Of a stretch of DNA of 64,000 bases, positions 54,405-62,967 are shown piece by piece. The translations under genes were made by a program, and so were the position numbers. The DNA comes from Christiangramia sabulilitoris. Lineage in GTDB: Bacteria > Bacteroidota > Bacteroidia > Flavobacteriales > Flavobacteriaceae. The stretch lies in assembly GCF_007050985.1 (NCBI RefSeq), contig NZ_VHSF01000002.1:434001-498000 (forward strand), written 5' to 3'. The notes under the pieces are model-generated. The model made no database searches, was not told the DNA's origin, and saw nothing but the letters and a program-made list of their open reading frames with translations. Each line of letters begins with the position of its first letter. Position 1 is the first letter of the stretch.

Positions 54405-56207
54405 TTAGATCGCTTTAGATCTTTTTCTTTCATTTTCAGTAAGAAGTACTTTTCTTAACCTTAAGTGATTTGGAGTCACCTCAACATATTCATCTTTTTG
54501 AATATATTCCAGCGCTTCCTCTAAAGAGAATTTAATTGCAGGAACGATCTTCGCTTTATCATCTGCTCCTGAGGAACGTACGTTGGAAAGCTTTTTGGTT
54601 TTGGTAATATTCACTGCCATATCATCCTGACGTGAGTTCTCACCAATTACCTGTCCCTCATAAATATCCTCACCCGGATCTACGAAAAATTTACCTCTGT
54701 CCTGGAGTTTGTCAATAGAATAAGGAATCGCTTTTCCTTTTTCCATAGACACCAAAGAACCATTCTGTCTTTCTGGAATTCCACCTTTCACAGGCTGATA
54801 TTCTTTATATCGGTGCGCCATGATCGCTTCACCGGCAGTAGCGGTAAGCAACTGGTTTCTCAACCCAATGATTCCTCTGGATGGAATAAGGAACTGGATA
54901 TTCATCCTATCTCCTTTAGCTTCCATACTTAGCATCTCCCCTTTTCTCATAGTCACCATCTCCACGGCTTTTCCAGAAACATCTTCAGGAAGATCTATCG
55001 TAAGCTCTTCTATTGGCTCACATTTCACTCCGTCAATCTCCTTGATAATTACCTGTGGCTGACCAATCTGAAGTTCATATCCTTCACGTCTCATCGTCTC
55101 GATAAGAACAGATAAGTGAAGTACCCCACGACCGTAAACCAAGAATTTATCGGCACTATCAGTTTCGTTCACACGAAGCGCAAGGTTTTTTTCAAGTTCC
55201 TTGAACAGTCTTTCTTTAATATGTCTTGAAGTCACATACTTTCCGTCTTTTCCGAAGAAAGGAGAATCATTGATCGTGAAAAGCATACTCATGGTAGGCT
55301 CATCTATAGCGATCGTTTTTAATCCTTCCGGATTCTCGATATCAGCTACTGTATCGCCAATTTCAAAACCTTCCAGCCCCACAAGCGCACAAATATCTCC
55401 TGCCTGTACTTCTTCCACTTTTCTACGGCCTAAACCTTCGAAAGTATGTAATTCTTTAATTCTTGTTTTTCTAATGCTGCCATCACGCTTCACTAAAGAA
55501 ACCTGCTGGTTTTCCTTAAGAATCCCCCTCTGTAATCTACCAATCGCAATACGACCTGTAAATGAAGAGAAATCCAGAGAAGTAATCAGCATTTGCGGAG
55601 ATCCTACCAGATCCACCTTTGGCGCAGGAATATGTTCCATTACCATATCAAGCAATGGCTCGATATTATCGGTTTCATTTCTCCAGTCATCACTCATCCA
55701 GTTGTTTTTCGCTGAACCATATACGGTTGGGAAATCCAGCTGCCATTCTTCAGCGCCAAGTTCAAACATCAGGTCAAATACCTTCTCATGAACTTCTTCT
55801 GGAGTACAGTTTTCTTTATCAACTTTGTTTACCACCACACAAGGCTTCAATCCAAGATCGATCGCTTTTTGCAATACAAAACGTGTTTGAGGCATTGGTC
55901 CCTCGAAAGCATCCACCAATAATAATACACCGTCGGCCATGTTCAAAACACGTTCCACCTCACCGCCAAAATCGGCGTGACCGGGAGTATCTATAATATT
56001 GATCTTTGTATCCTTATAGGTTACTGAAACGTTCTTGGAAGTGATAGTGATCCCACGCTCTCTTTCAAGATCATTATTATCCAGGATAAGTTCACCCGTA
56101 GATTGGTTATCACGGAACAATTCACAGTGATGCATAATTTTGTCCACCAAGGTAGTTTTACCGTGGTCAACGTGTGCGATAATCGCGATATTTCTAATAG
56201 CTGTCAT
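54405..56207 (-). CDS. typA: Ribosome-associated GTPase TypA/BipA
   Basis: The product has 600 residues, full length. The GTPase domain has the G1 motif AHVDHGKTTL (11-20), DTPGHADF (G3) and VVNKVDKE (G4); EF-G-like domains II, III and V follow, then the BipA-specific C-terminal domain (LSNVRSSGADDKAKIVPA...). It binds the ribosome and helps assembly or stress translation. It is transcribed alone, with a -7 element at 56236-56229. Confidence 0.95.
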   Translation of the reverse strand: MTAIRNIAIIAHVDHGKTTLVDKIMHHCELFRDNQSTGELILDNNDLERERGITITSKNVSVTYKDTKINIIDTPGHADFGGEVERVLNMADGVLLLVDAFEGPMPQTRFVLQKAIDLGLKPCVVVNKVDKENCTPEEVHEKVFDLMFELGAEEWQLDFPTVYGSAKNNWMSDDWRNETDNIEPLLDMVMEHIPAPKVDLVGSPQMLITSLDFSSFTGRIAIGRLQRGILKENQQVSLVKRDGSIRKTRIKELHTFEGLGRRKVEEVQAGDICALVGLEGFEIGDTVADIENPEGLKTIAIDEPTMSMLFTINDSPFFGKDGKYVTSRHIKERLFKELEKNLALRVNETDSADKFLVYGRGVLHLSVLIETMRREGYELQIGQPQVIIKEIDGVKCEPIEELTIDLPEDVSGKAVEMVTMRKGEMLSMEAKGDRMNIQFLIPSRGIIGLRNQLLTATAGEAIMAHRYKEYQPVKGGIPERQNGSLVSMEKGKAIPYSIDKLQDRGKFFVDPGEDIYEGQVIGENSRQDDMAVNITKTKKLSNVRSSGADDKAKIVPAIKFSLEEALEYIQKDEYVEVTPNHLRLRKVLLTENERKRSKAI

Positions 56208-56228
56208 TTAGCCTTATTTTTAAGGCTG

Positions 56229-56236
56229 CAAATGTA
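56229..56236 (-). promoter_or_regulatory. Putative -7 element of typA
   Basis: TACATTTG on the minus strand, 21 bases before the ATG. The nearest upstream TTG is too far. Confidence 0.5.
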
Positions 56237-56334
56237 CAGCTATTTTTTACGAATCCATCGCAGATTCAAAAGATTTTAATTAACTGAAAATTAGGATGTT
56301 AAAAATTAAATTTTCTATCCTCACAGGACAGCGA

Positions 56335-56820
56335 TTATTGTTCGTCTGCAGAAGGGCCGTAAGTAGCCGGTACAGATATATCCAAAAGCCGGAAATAAAC
56401 TCCCAGTTGCGCCCGGTGATGCGGAAACTGGTTCATTACCATTGCCTGCAAAACATTGAATTTTGGCATTTCAAAAATTGTTTCGCCGTCACGGGTCATT
56501 TTCCAGGTGCGGTGAAACTCCTCATCAGACTTGCGTAAAGAAGTTTCTGCGGCAACGGTGTTCCTTTTCAATTCTTCAATAATGGCATCTACAGTATCAA
56601 GATCTGGTGAGTTGTACCCCTTGATGTCCAAAGCTTCAGCCTCCATAGTACCCGTGATCCAGCCCGGTATTTCAGCCAGGTGATTGGCGATCTGCTTGAT
56701 GGTCATGGATTTTTCATGAGGTTTCCATCCCATTTTGTCTTCAGGAATTCTTTGTAAAAACTTTTCGGTTAAGGCAACCTCCTGCTGCAATTGGGGAATC
56801 AAAAACTCGTGAATTTTCAT
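56335..56820 (-). CDS. DinB-family protein
   Basis: The product has 161 residues with the four-helix DinB fold. Three putative metal-binding histidines are His47 in IANHLAEIPGW and the pair in QFPHHRAQLGVYFRLL near the C-terminus, the usual DinB/YfiT pattern. Members of the family include thiol-S-transferases and other metal-dependent enzymes; the substrate is unknown. It is a single gene, divergent from kdsA. Confidence 0.85.
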   Translation of the reverse strand: MKIHEFLIPQLQQEVALTEKFLQRIPEDKMGWKPHEKSMTIKQIANHLAEIPGWITGTMEAEALDIKGYNSPDLDTVDAIIEELKRNTVAAETSLRKSDEEFHRTWKMTRDGETIFEMPKFNVLQAMVMNQFPHHRAQLGVYFRLLDISVPATYGPSADEQ

Positions 56821-56899
56821 AATTGAAGTATAAGGTTAAACAATACCCTAATTTACAGAAAAATACATTCCAAAAATACTCTTTCGCTAATGAACCGAA

Positions 56900-56930
56900 T
56901 TGCAATGCCCCATTAATTCAGTTATCTTTG
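56900..56930 (+). promoter_or_regulatory. Consensus promoter of kdsA
   Basis: TTG at 56900-56902, a 20-base spacer, then TATCTTTG at 56923-56930. The kdsA ATG follows 18 bases later. Confidence 0.8.
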
Positions 56931-56947
56931 CCGCAAATATTGAATAA

Positions 56948-57766
56948 ATGGAACTTAGCAAAATACCTCATATAAAACACGCTAACAGCGATAATTTCTT
57001 CCTTCTTTCCGGCCCCTGCGCCATTGAAGGAGAAGAAATGGCTTTAAGGATCGCCGAAAAAGTTGTTGAGATCACAGACAAATTGGAAATACCATACGTC
57101 TTTAAAGGCTCTTTTAAAAAGGCGAACCGAAGCAGAATAGATAGTTTTACCGGAATAGGAGATGAAAAGGCCCTGAAGATCCTTCGTAAGGTTTCTGAAA
57201 CATTTAATATCCCTACGGTTACAGATATTCATGAAATTAATGATGCGCAACTGGCTGCGGAATATGTGGATATCCTCCAGATACCGGCTTTCCTGGTAAG
57301 ACAAACCGATCTTGTGGTAGCGGCCGCAGAAACCGGCAAAGTGGTAAACCTTAAAAAAGGCCAGTTCATGAGCCCTGATGCTATGAAGCATGCGGTAACT
57401 AAAGTGACAGATTGTAATAATGAACAGGTAATGGTAACAGATCGCGGGACAATGTTTGGATATCAGGATCTTATTGTCGATTTCAGGGGTATCCCCACCA
57501 TGCGTGAATTCGCTCCTACGGTTCTGGATGTCACCCATTCTTTACAACAACCAAATCAAAGCAGCGGGGTAACCGGCGGCCGGCCCGATATGATTGAAAC
57601 TATTGCACGTGCAGGAGTAGTGAACCACGTGGACGGGTTATTTATTGAAACCCATTTTGATCCGGCAAACGCAAAAAGTGATGGTGCCAACATGCTGGAT
57701 CTGGCTCACCTGGAAAAGCTGCTGACCAATCTAGTTTCCATTAGAAAAACCATAAATTCATTTTAA
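56948..57766 (+). CDS. kdsA: 3-deoxy-8-phosphooctulonate (KDO-8-P) synthase
   Basis: The product has 272 residues. It condenses arabinose 5-phosphate with phosphoenolpyruvate to give KDO-8-P for lipopolysaccharide. The motifs LLSGPCAIEGEEMA, YVFKGSFKKANRSR, LQIPAFLVRQTDLV, VNLKKGQFMSP and VTDRGTMFGYQDLIVDFR are all present. The histidine and metal-binding residues in FIETHFDPANAKSDG are intact. A single gene between a consensus promoter and a terminator. Confidence 0.95.
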   Translation: MELSKIPHIKHANSDNFFLLSGPCAIEGEEMALRIAEKVVEITDKLEIPYVFKGSFKKANRSRIDSFTGIGDEKALKILRKVSETFNIPTVTDIHEINDAQLAAEYVDILQIPAFLVRQTDLVVAAAETGKVVNLKKGQFMSPDAMKHAVTKVTDCNNEQVMVTDRGTMFGYQDLIVDFRGIPTMREFAPTVLDVTHSLQQPNQSSGVTGGRPDMIETIARAGVVNHVDGLFIETHFDPANAKSDGANMLDLAHLEKLLTNLVSIRKTINSF

Positions 57767-57790
57767 AAAAAACAGTACAATATAATCTTG

Positions 57791-57820
57791 AAGCCACCTC
57801 TACAGGTGGCTTTTTTTTAT
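57791..57820 (+). terminator. Intrinsic terminator of kdsA
   Basis: 9-bp stem AAGCCACCT / AGGTGGCTT, loop CTAC, followed by a run of T. Confidence 0.88.
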
Positions 57821-57908
57821 GATTTATCTTAAGATAGTCATAAAGAGTTTTTAGTAAGCGATTTTGAATTTATATTTAATGTTCTTCTAACTAAAAAATC
57901 CCTGCATT

Positions 57909-59063
57909 ATGCTTTCAGACGGCAGTAGTAATCAAAAATATCTCTGTAAGTTTCTTTTTATCCTGATTTTGATCAACCCATGCTTTGATGCCTTTGCGCA
58001 GGAAGAGCCTGAAGTTACTATTGGCGGGGCTTTGCGTTTTAATTACAATCTCTCTTCCTGGAAAGAAAGTCAGAAGGACCGTGGAGGAGATTTTGGTTAC
58101 GATCTTTTCAGGATCAATGTTGACGGAGCTTACCAGGGTATATTTATCAAGGCTGAATACAGGTTTTATTCTGAAGCTTTTGGTGGTGATTTCCTGAAAC
58201 AGGGAACGGTAGGTTATAATCTGAATGAAAAAAATAAATTTGAGGTAGGTCTGGCCAAGGTACCCTTTGGCATCGAACGTTATAATTCGAATAATTTCTT
58301 TTTGAACCTTCCTTACTATGTAGGTCTGGAAGACGATTATGATATGGGAGTCACCTATACCTATACCGGTGACAGGTTTGAGTATCATCTTGGTTTTTTT
58401 AAAAATTCAGAAGAATTAAGATTTGGAAATACTACTGAAAATTCTTCCAACCGTTATGGCTATGATATAGTTGGAAGAAATAAGGAGATCAATCAGTTTA
58501 ACGGGAAGATTATTTACAAACCGGAAAGTCTTAAAGATCACCGTATAGGGGTTTCAGCTAAATATGGATCAATCTACAACCTGGATACTGAAGAAAATGG
58601 TGATCGTAATGCTTTCGCCATACATTATGAATATCTTACTGAAGACTGGATCGTGAAAGCCCAGGCACTGTCGGCAAGGTTCAATCCTGTCAATGCTGCT
58701 GGCCAGTCCCGTGATATAATAAGTATGGGTGCCTATGGAGTACCTTATGAGGTCGCTTCAGATTTCGAGATCTACAATATTGGTATTTCCCGTATTCTGG
58801 ATATTGACACCAAACTTTTTAAGCATATCGAGATCTATAATGATTTTGGTTATATGCACAAACAGAAAGGTGAATTTACAGATTCGTATATGAATGTTTT
58901 GGGATTACTATTCAGCTCTGGGCCTATTTTCTGTTTTGTGGATTATGCCGCCGGGTATAACCATTCCTGGTTAGGTGGAAATTTCGAAGATGATTTTGGG
59001 ATAGGTGATCCAGACGCGAAATGGGAAGCCCGTTTTAACATAAATATCGGCTACTACTTTTAA
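57909..59063 (+). CDS. Outer-membrane beta-barrel protein, paralog 1
   Basis: The product has 384 residues, with a signal peptide (FLFILILINPCFDAFAQ). The mature protein starts EVTIGGALRFNYNLSSW and consists of alternating strands up to WEARFNINIGYYF, with the C-terminal phenylalanine used for BAM recognition. It resembles porin-like proteins (DUF/phosphate-selective porin type), but I cannot name a family. A close paralog follows at 59173, with a BCCT transporter, Usp and mechanosensitive gene after it. I infer an outer-membrane pore for osmolytes. Confidence 0.8.
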   Translation: MLSDGSSNQKYLCKFLFILILINPCFDAFAQEEPEVTIGGALRFNYNLSSWKESQKDRGGDFGYDLFRINVDGAYQGIFIKAEYRFYSEAFGGDFLKQGTVGYNLNEKNKFEVGLAKVPFGIERYNSNNFFLNLPYYVGLEDDYDMGVTYTYTGDRFEYHLGFFKNSEELRFGNTTENSSNRYGYDIVGRNKEINQFNGKIIYKPESLKDHRIGVSAKYGSIYNLDTEENGDRNAFAIHYEYLTEDWIVKAQALSARFNPVNAAGQSRDIISMGAYGVPYEVASDFEIYNIGISRILDIDTKLFKHIEIYNDFGYMHKQKGEFTDSYMNVLGLLFSSGPIFCFVDYAAGYNHSWLGGNFEDDFGIGDPDAKWEARFNINIGYYF

Positions 59064-59145
59064 CAGCTATTATGAAAAATGTATTCCAGATTATAAACTA
59101 ATGTTAATAGGCTGGAGATCAGCAAAATTTACCTGTATAATCCAG

Positions 59146-59153
59146 TAATTTTG
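59146..59153 (+). promoter_or_regulatory. Putative -7 element before paralog 2
   Basis: TAATTTTG, matching TAnnTTTG, 19 bases before the ATG at 59173. No TTG at -33. Confidence 0.35.
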
Positions 59154-59172
59154 AGATTCACTACCCTACAAT

Positions 59173-60321
59173 ATGAATCTTAGCAACCTAAATTCGAAAG
59201 CCATTTCAGGCTTTTTGATCCTGATCTTTTTCTTAACCGGAAATTGCGCATTGGCTCAGGAAAAACCTGTAGTCGATGTAGGTGGGGCCCTGCGATTCAA
59301 TTATAATCTATCTTCCTGGAAAGAAGGGCAAAAAGAACGTGGTGGCGATTTTGGTTATGATATGTTCAGGATTAATTTCAATGCAGCATATAGAGGGTTC
59401 TATGTAGATACCGAGTACCGTTTTTATTCTGAAGATTTCGGCGGGGATTTCTTAAAACAGGGCTGGGTAGGCTACAGGTTTAATGAGCAGGAGGAAATTC
59501 AGATCGGGCTTAATCAGGTTCCTTTTGGTATTCAGCAATACAATTCGCACAACTGGTTCTTTAATATCACTTATTACTTCGGGCTCGAAGATGACCATGA
59601 TATGGGGGTGAAATATGTACATATAGATGATAAGTTCGAATATAATCTGGCCTTTTATAAAAATGCCGAGGAATTGAGGTTCGGGAATAGTACCGAATCT
59701 TCTTCCAATCGTTATTCCTATGACGTGGTGGGCAGAAATAAAGAGATCAACCAGGTAAATGGCAAACTAATCTACAAATTTGGTGATACCCTTAAAAACA
59801 GGCTGGGAATCTCTGCACAGTATGGCGGTCTTTATAATCTGGATACCGAAAAAACAGGCTCGCATCACGGGCTCGCCCTGCATTATGAATTAGATTTTAA
59901 GAACTGGAACCTGAAGGTGCAGGGAATGAGCATACGGCACGACCCTGAAAATGCACCAGGCCAATCCAATGAAATTATACAGATGGGGGCCTATGGATTT
60001 CCCTATGAGGTAGCTGTAGATTTCGAGGTGTATACCCTCGCCTTTTCTAAAAGTATCCCGCTAGAGCTAGGCCCAATTAGTAATCTTCAATTCTATAGTG
60101 ATTTTGGTTATATGGACAAAAAAGTCAAAAGCTTCGAAGATTCCTATATGAATGTTACCGGCGTACTGGTCTCTGCAGGAAACCTTTATACTTAAATAGA
60201 TTATACTGCGGGTTATAATCACTCCTGGCTGGGTGGAAATTTTGTCGACGATTTTTCTACGGGAAAACCGGATGCGAAATGGGAAGCAAGGTTCAATATT
60301 AACCTGGGCTATTATTTTTAA
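59173..60321 (+). pseudogene. Outer-membrane barrel paralog 2, interrupted by an in-frame TAA
   Basis: The frame from 59173 reads 340 codons, very similar to paralog 1, to a TAA at 60193-60195. Beyond it the same frame continues without further stop for another 41 codons: IDYTAGYNHSWLGGNFVDDF and then KWEARFNINLGYYF, ending with TAA at 60319-60321, matching the end of paralog 1. The stop replaces a residue aligned with Phe in paralog 1. The truncated product lacks the last strands and the C-terminal aromatic. It may be non-functional or a sequencing error. A 17-base gap separates it from the BCCT gene. Confidence 0.88.
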
Positions 60322-60338
60322 ATACTGAAAACAATGAT

Positions 60339-61964
60339 ATGGCAGAAAAAGTTACAAGAAGCGACGAAAAGAAGTCAATATTTGGATTAGAAGTGAATGG
60401 CCCGGTGTTTTTCACATCGGTTATTTTTATAATTGTAAGTATTGCACTCACCCTGATATTTAAGGACGGAGCCAAAACATTTTTTGCAGACTTGCAAAAT
60501 CAGGTAGCCAATAAAGCAGACTGGTTCTTTATTTTATCTATTAATATCTTCCTTATCTTCCTTTTCTACCTTGCTTTCAGCAAATTTGGAAACCTGAGGA
60601 TTGGAGGCCCCAAGGCCAAAACAGAATTCAAAACCGCATCCTGGTTTGCCATGCTTTTTAGTGCAGGAATGGGAATAGGCCTGCTGTTTTTTGGGGTTGG
60701 AGAGCCGGTAATGCATTTTAACAATCCACCCATGGCTGAAGCGGGAACTGCTGCGGCAGCCTCTGAGGCTATGAATTTCACATTTTTACACTGGGGTTTT
60801 CACGCCTGGGCGGTATATGCTTTGGTAGGTTTATCTCTTAGTTATTTCACTTATACCCGTGGATTACCGCTAACCATAAGATCGATATTTTATCCTTTCC
60901 TGGGTGACCGTATTTATGGCAGAACCGGAGACATTATCGATATTTTTGCTGTACTGGCCACCTTATTCGGCCTGGCTACCTCCCTTGGATTTGGGGTACA
61001 ACAGATCGCGTCTGGATTAAATCACGTATTTGGAATTTCGGCGGGAATACAAACCCAGGTATTACTTATCGCCGGGGTTACCCTGATCGCTACCACTTCT
61101 GTAGTTCTTGGTGTTGATAAGGGAGTTAAGGTACTTAGTGAATGGAATATGAGAATTGCGATAGTTTTACTACTGCTAGCACTTATTCTTGGACCAACCA
61201 TCTTCATTTTCAGATCATTTGTAGAAAATACCGGCAGCTATTTATTTAACTTCCTGGAAATCTCTACCTGGAGTGAAACATATAGTAATGGGACCTGGCA
61301 GAATGACTGGACCGTATTTTACTGGGGTTGGTGGATTGGATGGTCTCCTTTCGTGGGAATGTTCATTGCGAGGATCTCTAACGGCCGAACAATCAGGGAA
61401 TTTATTCTGGGGGTACTACTGGTTCCTTCACTGGTGACTTTCTTCTGGATGTCTGCATTTGGAAGTACTGCAATACAGCAGATCCTTAGTGGGAACGATG
61501 TACTTTCAGAAGCTGTAAACAACGATATTGCCACCGCCTTATTCGTCTTTTTCCAGGATTACCCCCTCGCGATGGTGATCAATATCGTTGCTATCCTGCT
61601 TATCGCTGGTTTCTTTATCACCTCCTCAGATTCGGGTTCCCTGGTGATAGACAGTTTAACTTCAGGAGGAAAAATAGATGCACCCGTAGGACAAAGGGTA
61701 TTTTGGGCTGTGACCGAAGGTACTGTAGCCGCAGTCCTTTTAATTGGAGGTGGATTACAGGCGTTGCAGACGGCCACCATTGTTACCGGGCTTCCCTTTG
61801 CCATTATTTTACTGGTGATGTGTTATTCATTATACAAAGGATTGAATGAAGACCTGAAAAAAATGGAAGAGAAGAAATCTGAAAAACAGCAGGAAAATTA
61901 TGAAGAGATCGTTGCTGAAATCGTCAATAAAAGAAATGTTCAGAAAACTGAGAAAAACGCATAA
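60339..61964 (+). CDS. BCCT-family betaine/choline/carnitine transporter
   Basis: The product has 541 residues with twelve membrane helices. The family signature appears as GMGIGLLFFGVGEPVMHF and, at the substrate site, YWGWWIGWSPFVGMFIARIS then NGRTIREF. Family members import betaine, choline or carnitine, usually with Na+ or H+. The C-terminal tail (KKMEEKKSEKQQENYEEIV) is charged and could sense osmotic stress. It lies 17 bases after the interrupted barrel gene and 2 bases before the Usp gene, so these genes are one transcription unit. Confidence 0.93.
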   Translation: MAEKVTRSDEKKSIFGLEVNGPVFFTSVIFIIVSIALTLIFKDGAKTFFADLQNQVANKADWFFILSINIFLIFLFYLAFSKFGNLRIGGPKAKTEFKTASWFAMLFSAGMGIGLLFFGVGEPVMHFNNPPMAEAGTAAAASEAMNFTFLHWGFHAWAVYALVGLSLSYFTYTRGLPLTIRSIFYPFLGDRIYGRTGDIIDIFAVLATLFGLATSLGFGVQQIASGLNHVFGISAGIQTQVLLIAGVTLIATTSVVLGVDKGVKVLSEWNMRIAIVLLLLALILGPTIFIFRSFVENTGSYLFNFLEISTWSETYSNGTWQNDWTVFYWGWWIGWSPFVGMFIARISNGRTIREFILGVLLVPSLVTFFWMSAFGSTAIQQILSGNDVLSEAVNNDIATALFVFFQDYPLAMVINIVAILLIAGFFITSSDSGSLVIDSLTSGGKIDAPVGQRVFWAVTEGTVAAVLLIGGGLQALQTATIVTGLPFAIILLVMCYSLYKGLNEDLKKMEEKKSEKQQENYEEIVAEIVNKRNVQKTEKNA

Positions 61965-61966
61965 TT

Positions 61967-62821
61967 ATGAAAACTATAGATAAGATCCTTGTTGCGCTAG
62001 ACCTTACCTCAACTGATGCAGACCTCATCAAATATGCTTCGTTCTTATCTGAGCAACTGAAGCCGGAAAAGATATATTTTGTACATAATATCAAAAAGTA
62101 TGAGATATCTGATCTGTTCCAGGAACATATGAAAGAGGTGGATCTGGAAAAACTGATTAGCGATGAACTGGACGAAAAGGTTGCCGACAATTTTACAGCA
62201 GATACTCCTTCTGAAGTCCTTATTTCTGAAGATCCCTATACTGAATCCCTGATCAATTATGTGGTACATAAATACGGGATCGACCTGGTGGTAGTGGGAA
62301 ATAAATCTGCCAGTGAAGGTGCGGGAATAGTTTCAGATAAACTGATGAGATTATTAAAATGCGATATAGTATCGGTTCCACGTAAGGCACGTATGAGCAT
62401 GGAAAATATATGGACCGGTACAGATTTTTCAAAAGAATCTGCCAAGGCTTTGCAAATGGCAAAATATCTCTCTGATTCTACGGGTGCAAAAATTACCATA
62501 GCCAATATTTTTAACGTCCCGGTGCAATTCGCACCCTATTTAAATAAAGATGAACTGGTACCTAAAATTGAAAAGCATACCCGGGAGAAATTCGATAAGT
62601 TCCTCAAAAAACATAAAATCACCGATGTCGAGACTAAGGTAATTCGTGGAAGAGACACCAGCATTGCAGAAAAACTAAACCTGGAAGCAGAGAAAGCTGA
62701 TGCAGATCTTTTAGTCGTAGCCGATAAGGGAGGGAACGTTTTTTCCTCTTTACTAGTTGGTAGTGTGACCGATGAACTATTTGATCGTAAACTTAGAATT
62801 CCGCTATGGGTCGCCAAATAA
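61967..62821 (+). CDS. Double-domain universal stress protein
   Basis: The product has 284 residues containing two Usp domains. The first begins MKTIDKILVALDLTSTDADLIKYASFLSE and includes LVVVGNKSASEGAG; the second begins about residue 145 (NIWTGTDFSKESAKALQMA) and includes LLVVADKGGNVFSSLLVGSV. The ATP-binding glycine pattern is only partly kept in both. Usp proteins help survival under stress. The start is 2 bases after the BCCT stop, indicating coupling with osmolyte import. Confidence 0.9.
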   Translation: MKTIDKILVALDLTSTDADLIKYASFLSEQLKPEKIYFVHNIKKYEISDLFQEHMKEVDLEKLISDELDEKVADNFTADTPSEVLISEDPYTESLINYVVHKYGIDLVVVGNKSASEGAGIVSDKLMRLLKCDIVSVPRKARMSMENIWTGTDFSKESAKALQMAKYLSDSTGAKITIANIFNVPVQFAPYLNKDELVPKIEKHTREKFDKFLKKHKITDVETKVIRGRDTSIAEKLNLEAEKADADLLVVADKGGNVFSSLLVGSVTDELFDRKLRIPLWVAK

Positions 62822-62967
62822 CCCAAAAAATTTTTCTTTTAGATCAGGGCAAAATGAAGAATAACAGGGTAAATTCATTTTTCTAAAACTCTAAACAATT
62901 GTTAATCAGTCGCATGCAGTTATAAATTCTCGTTAAATTGGTATAACTAACTATAAACTATACTAAA

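Noticed and set aside
55201-55791. 196-codon open frame antisense to typA
   Set aside because: Ser/Pro-rich shadow of a universally conserved GTPase gene.
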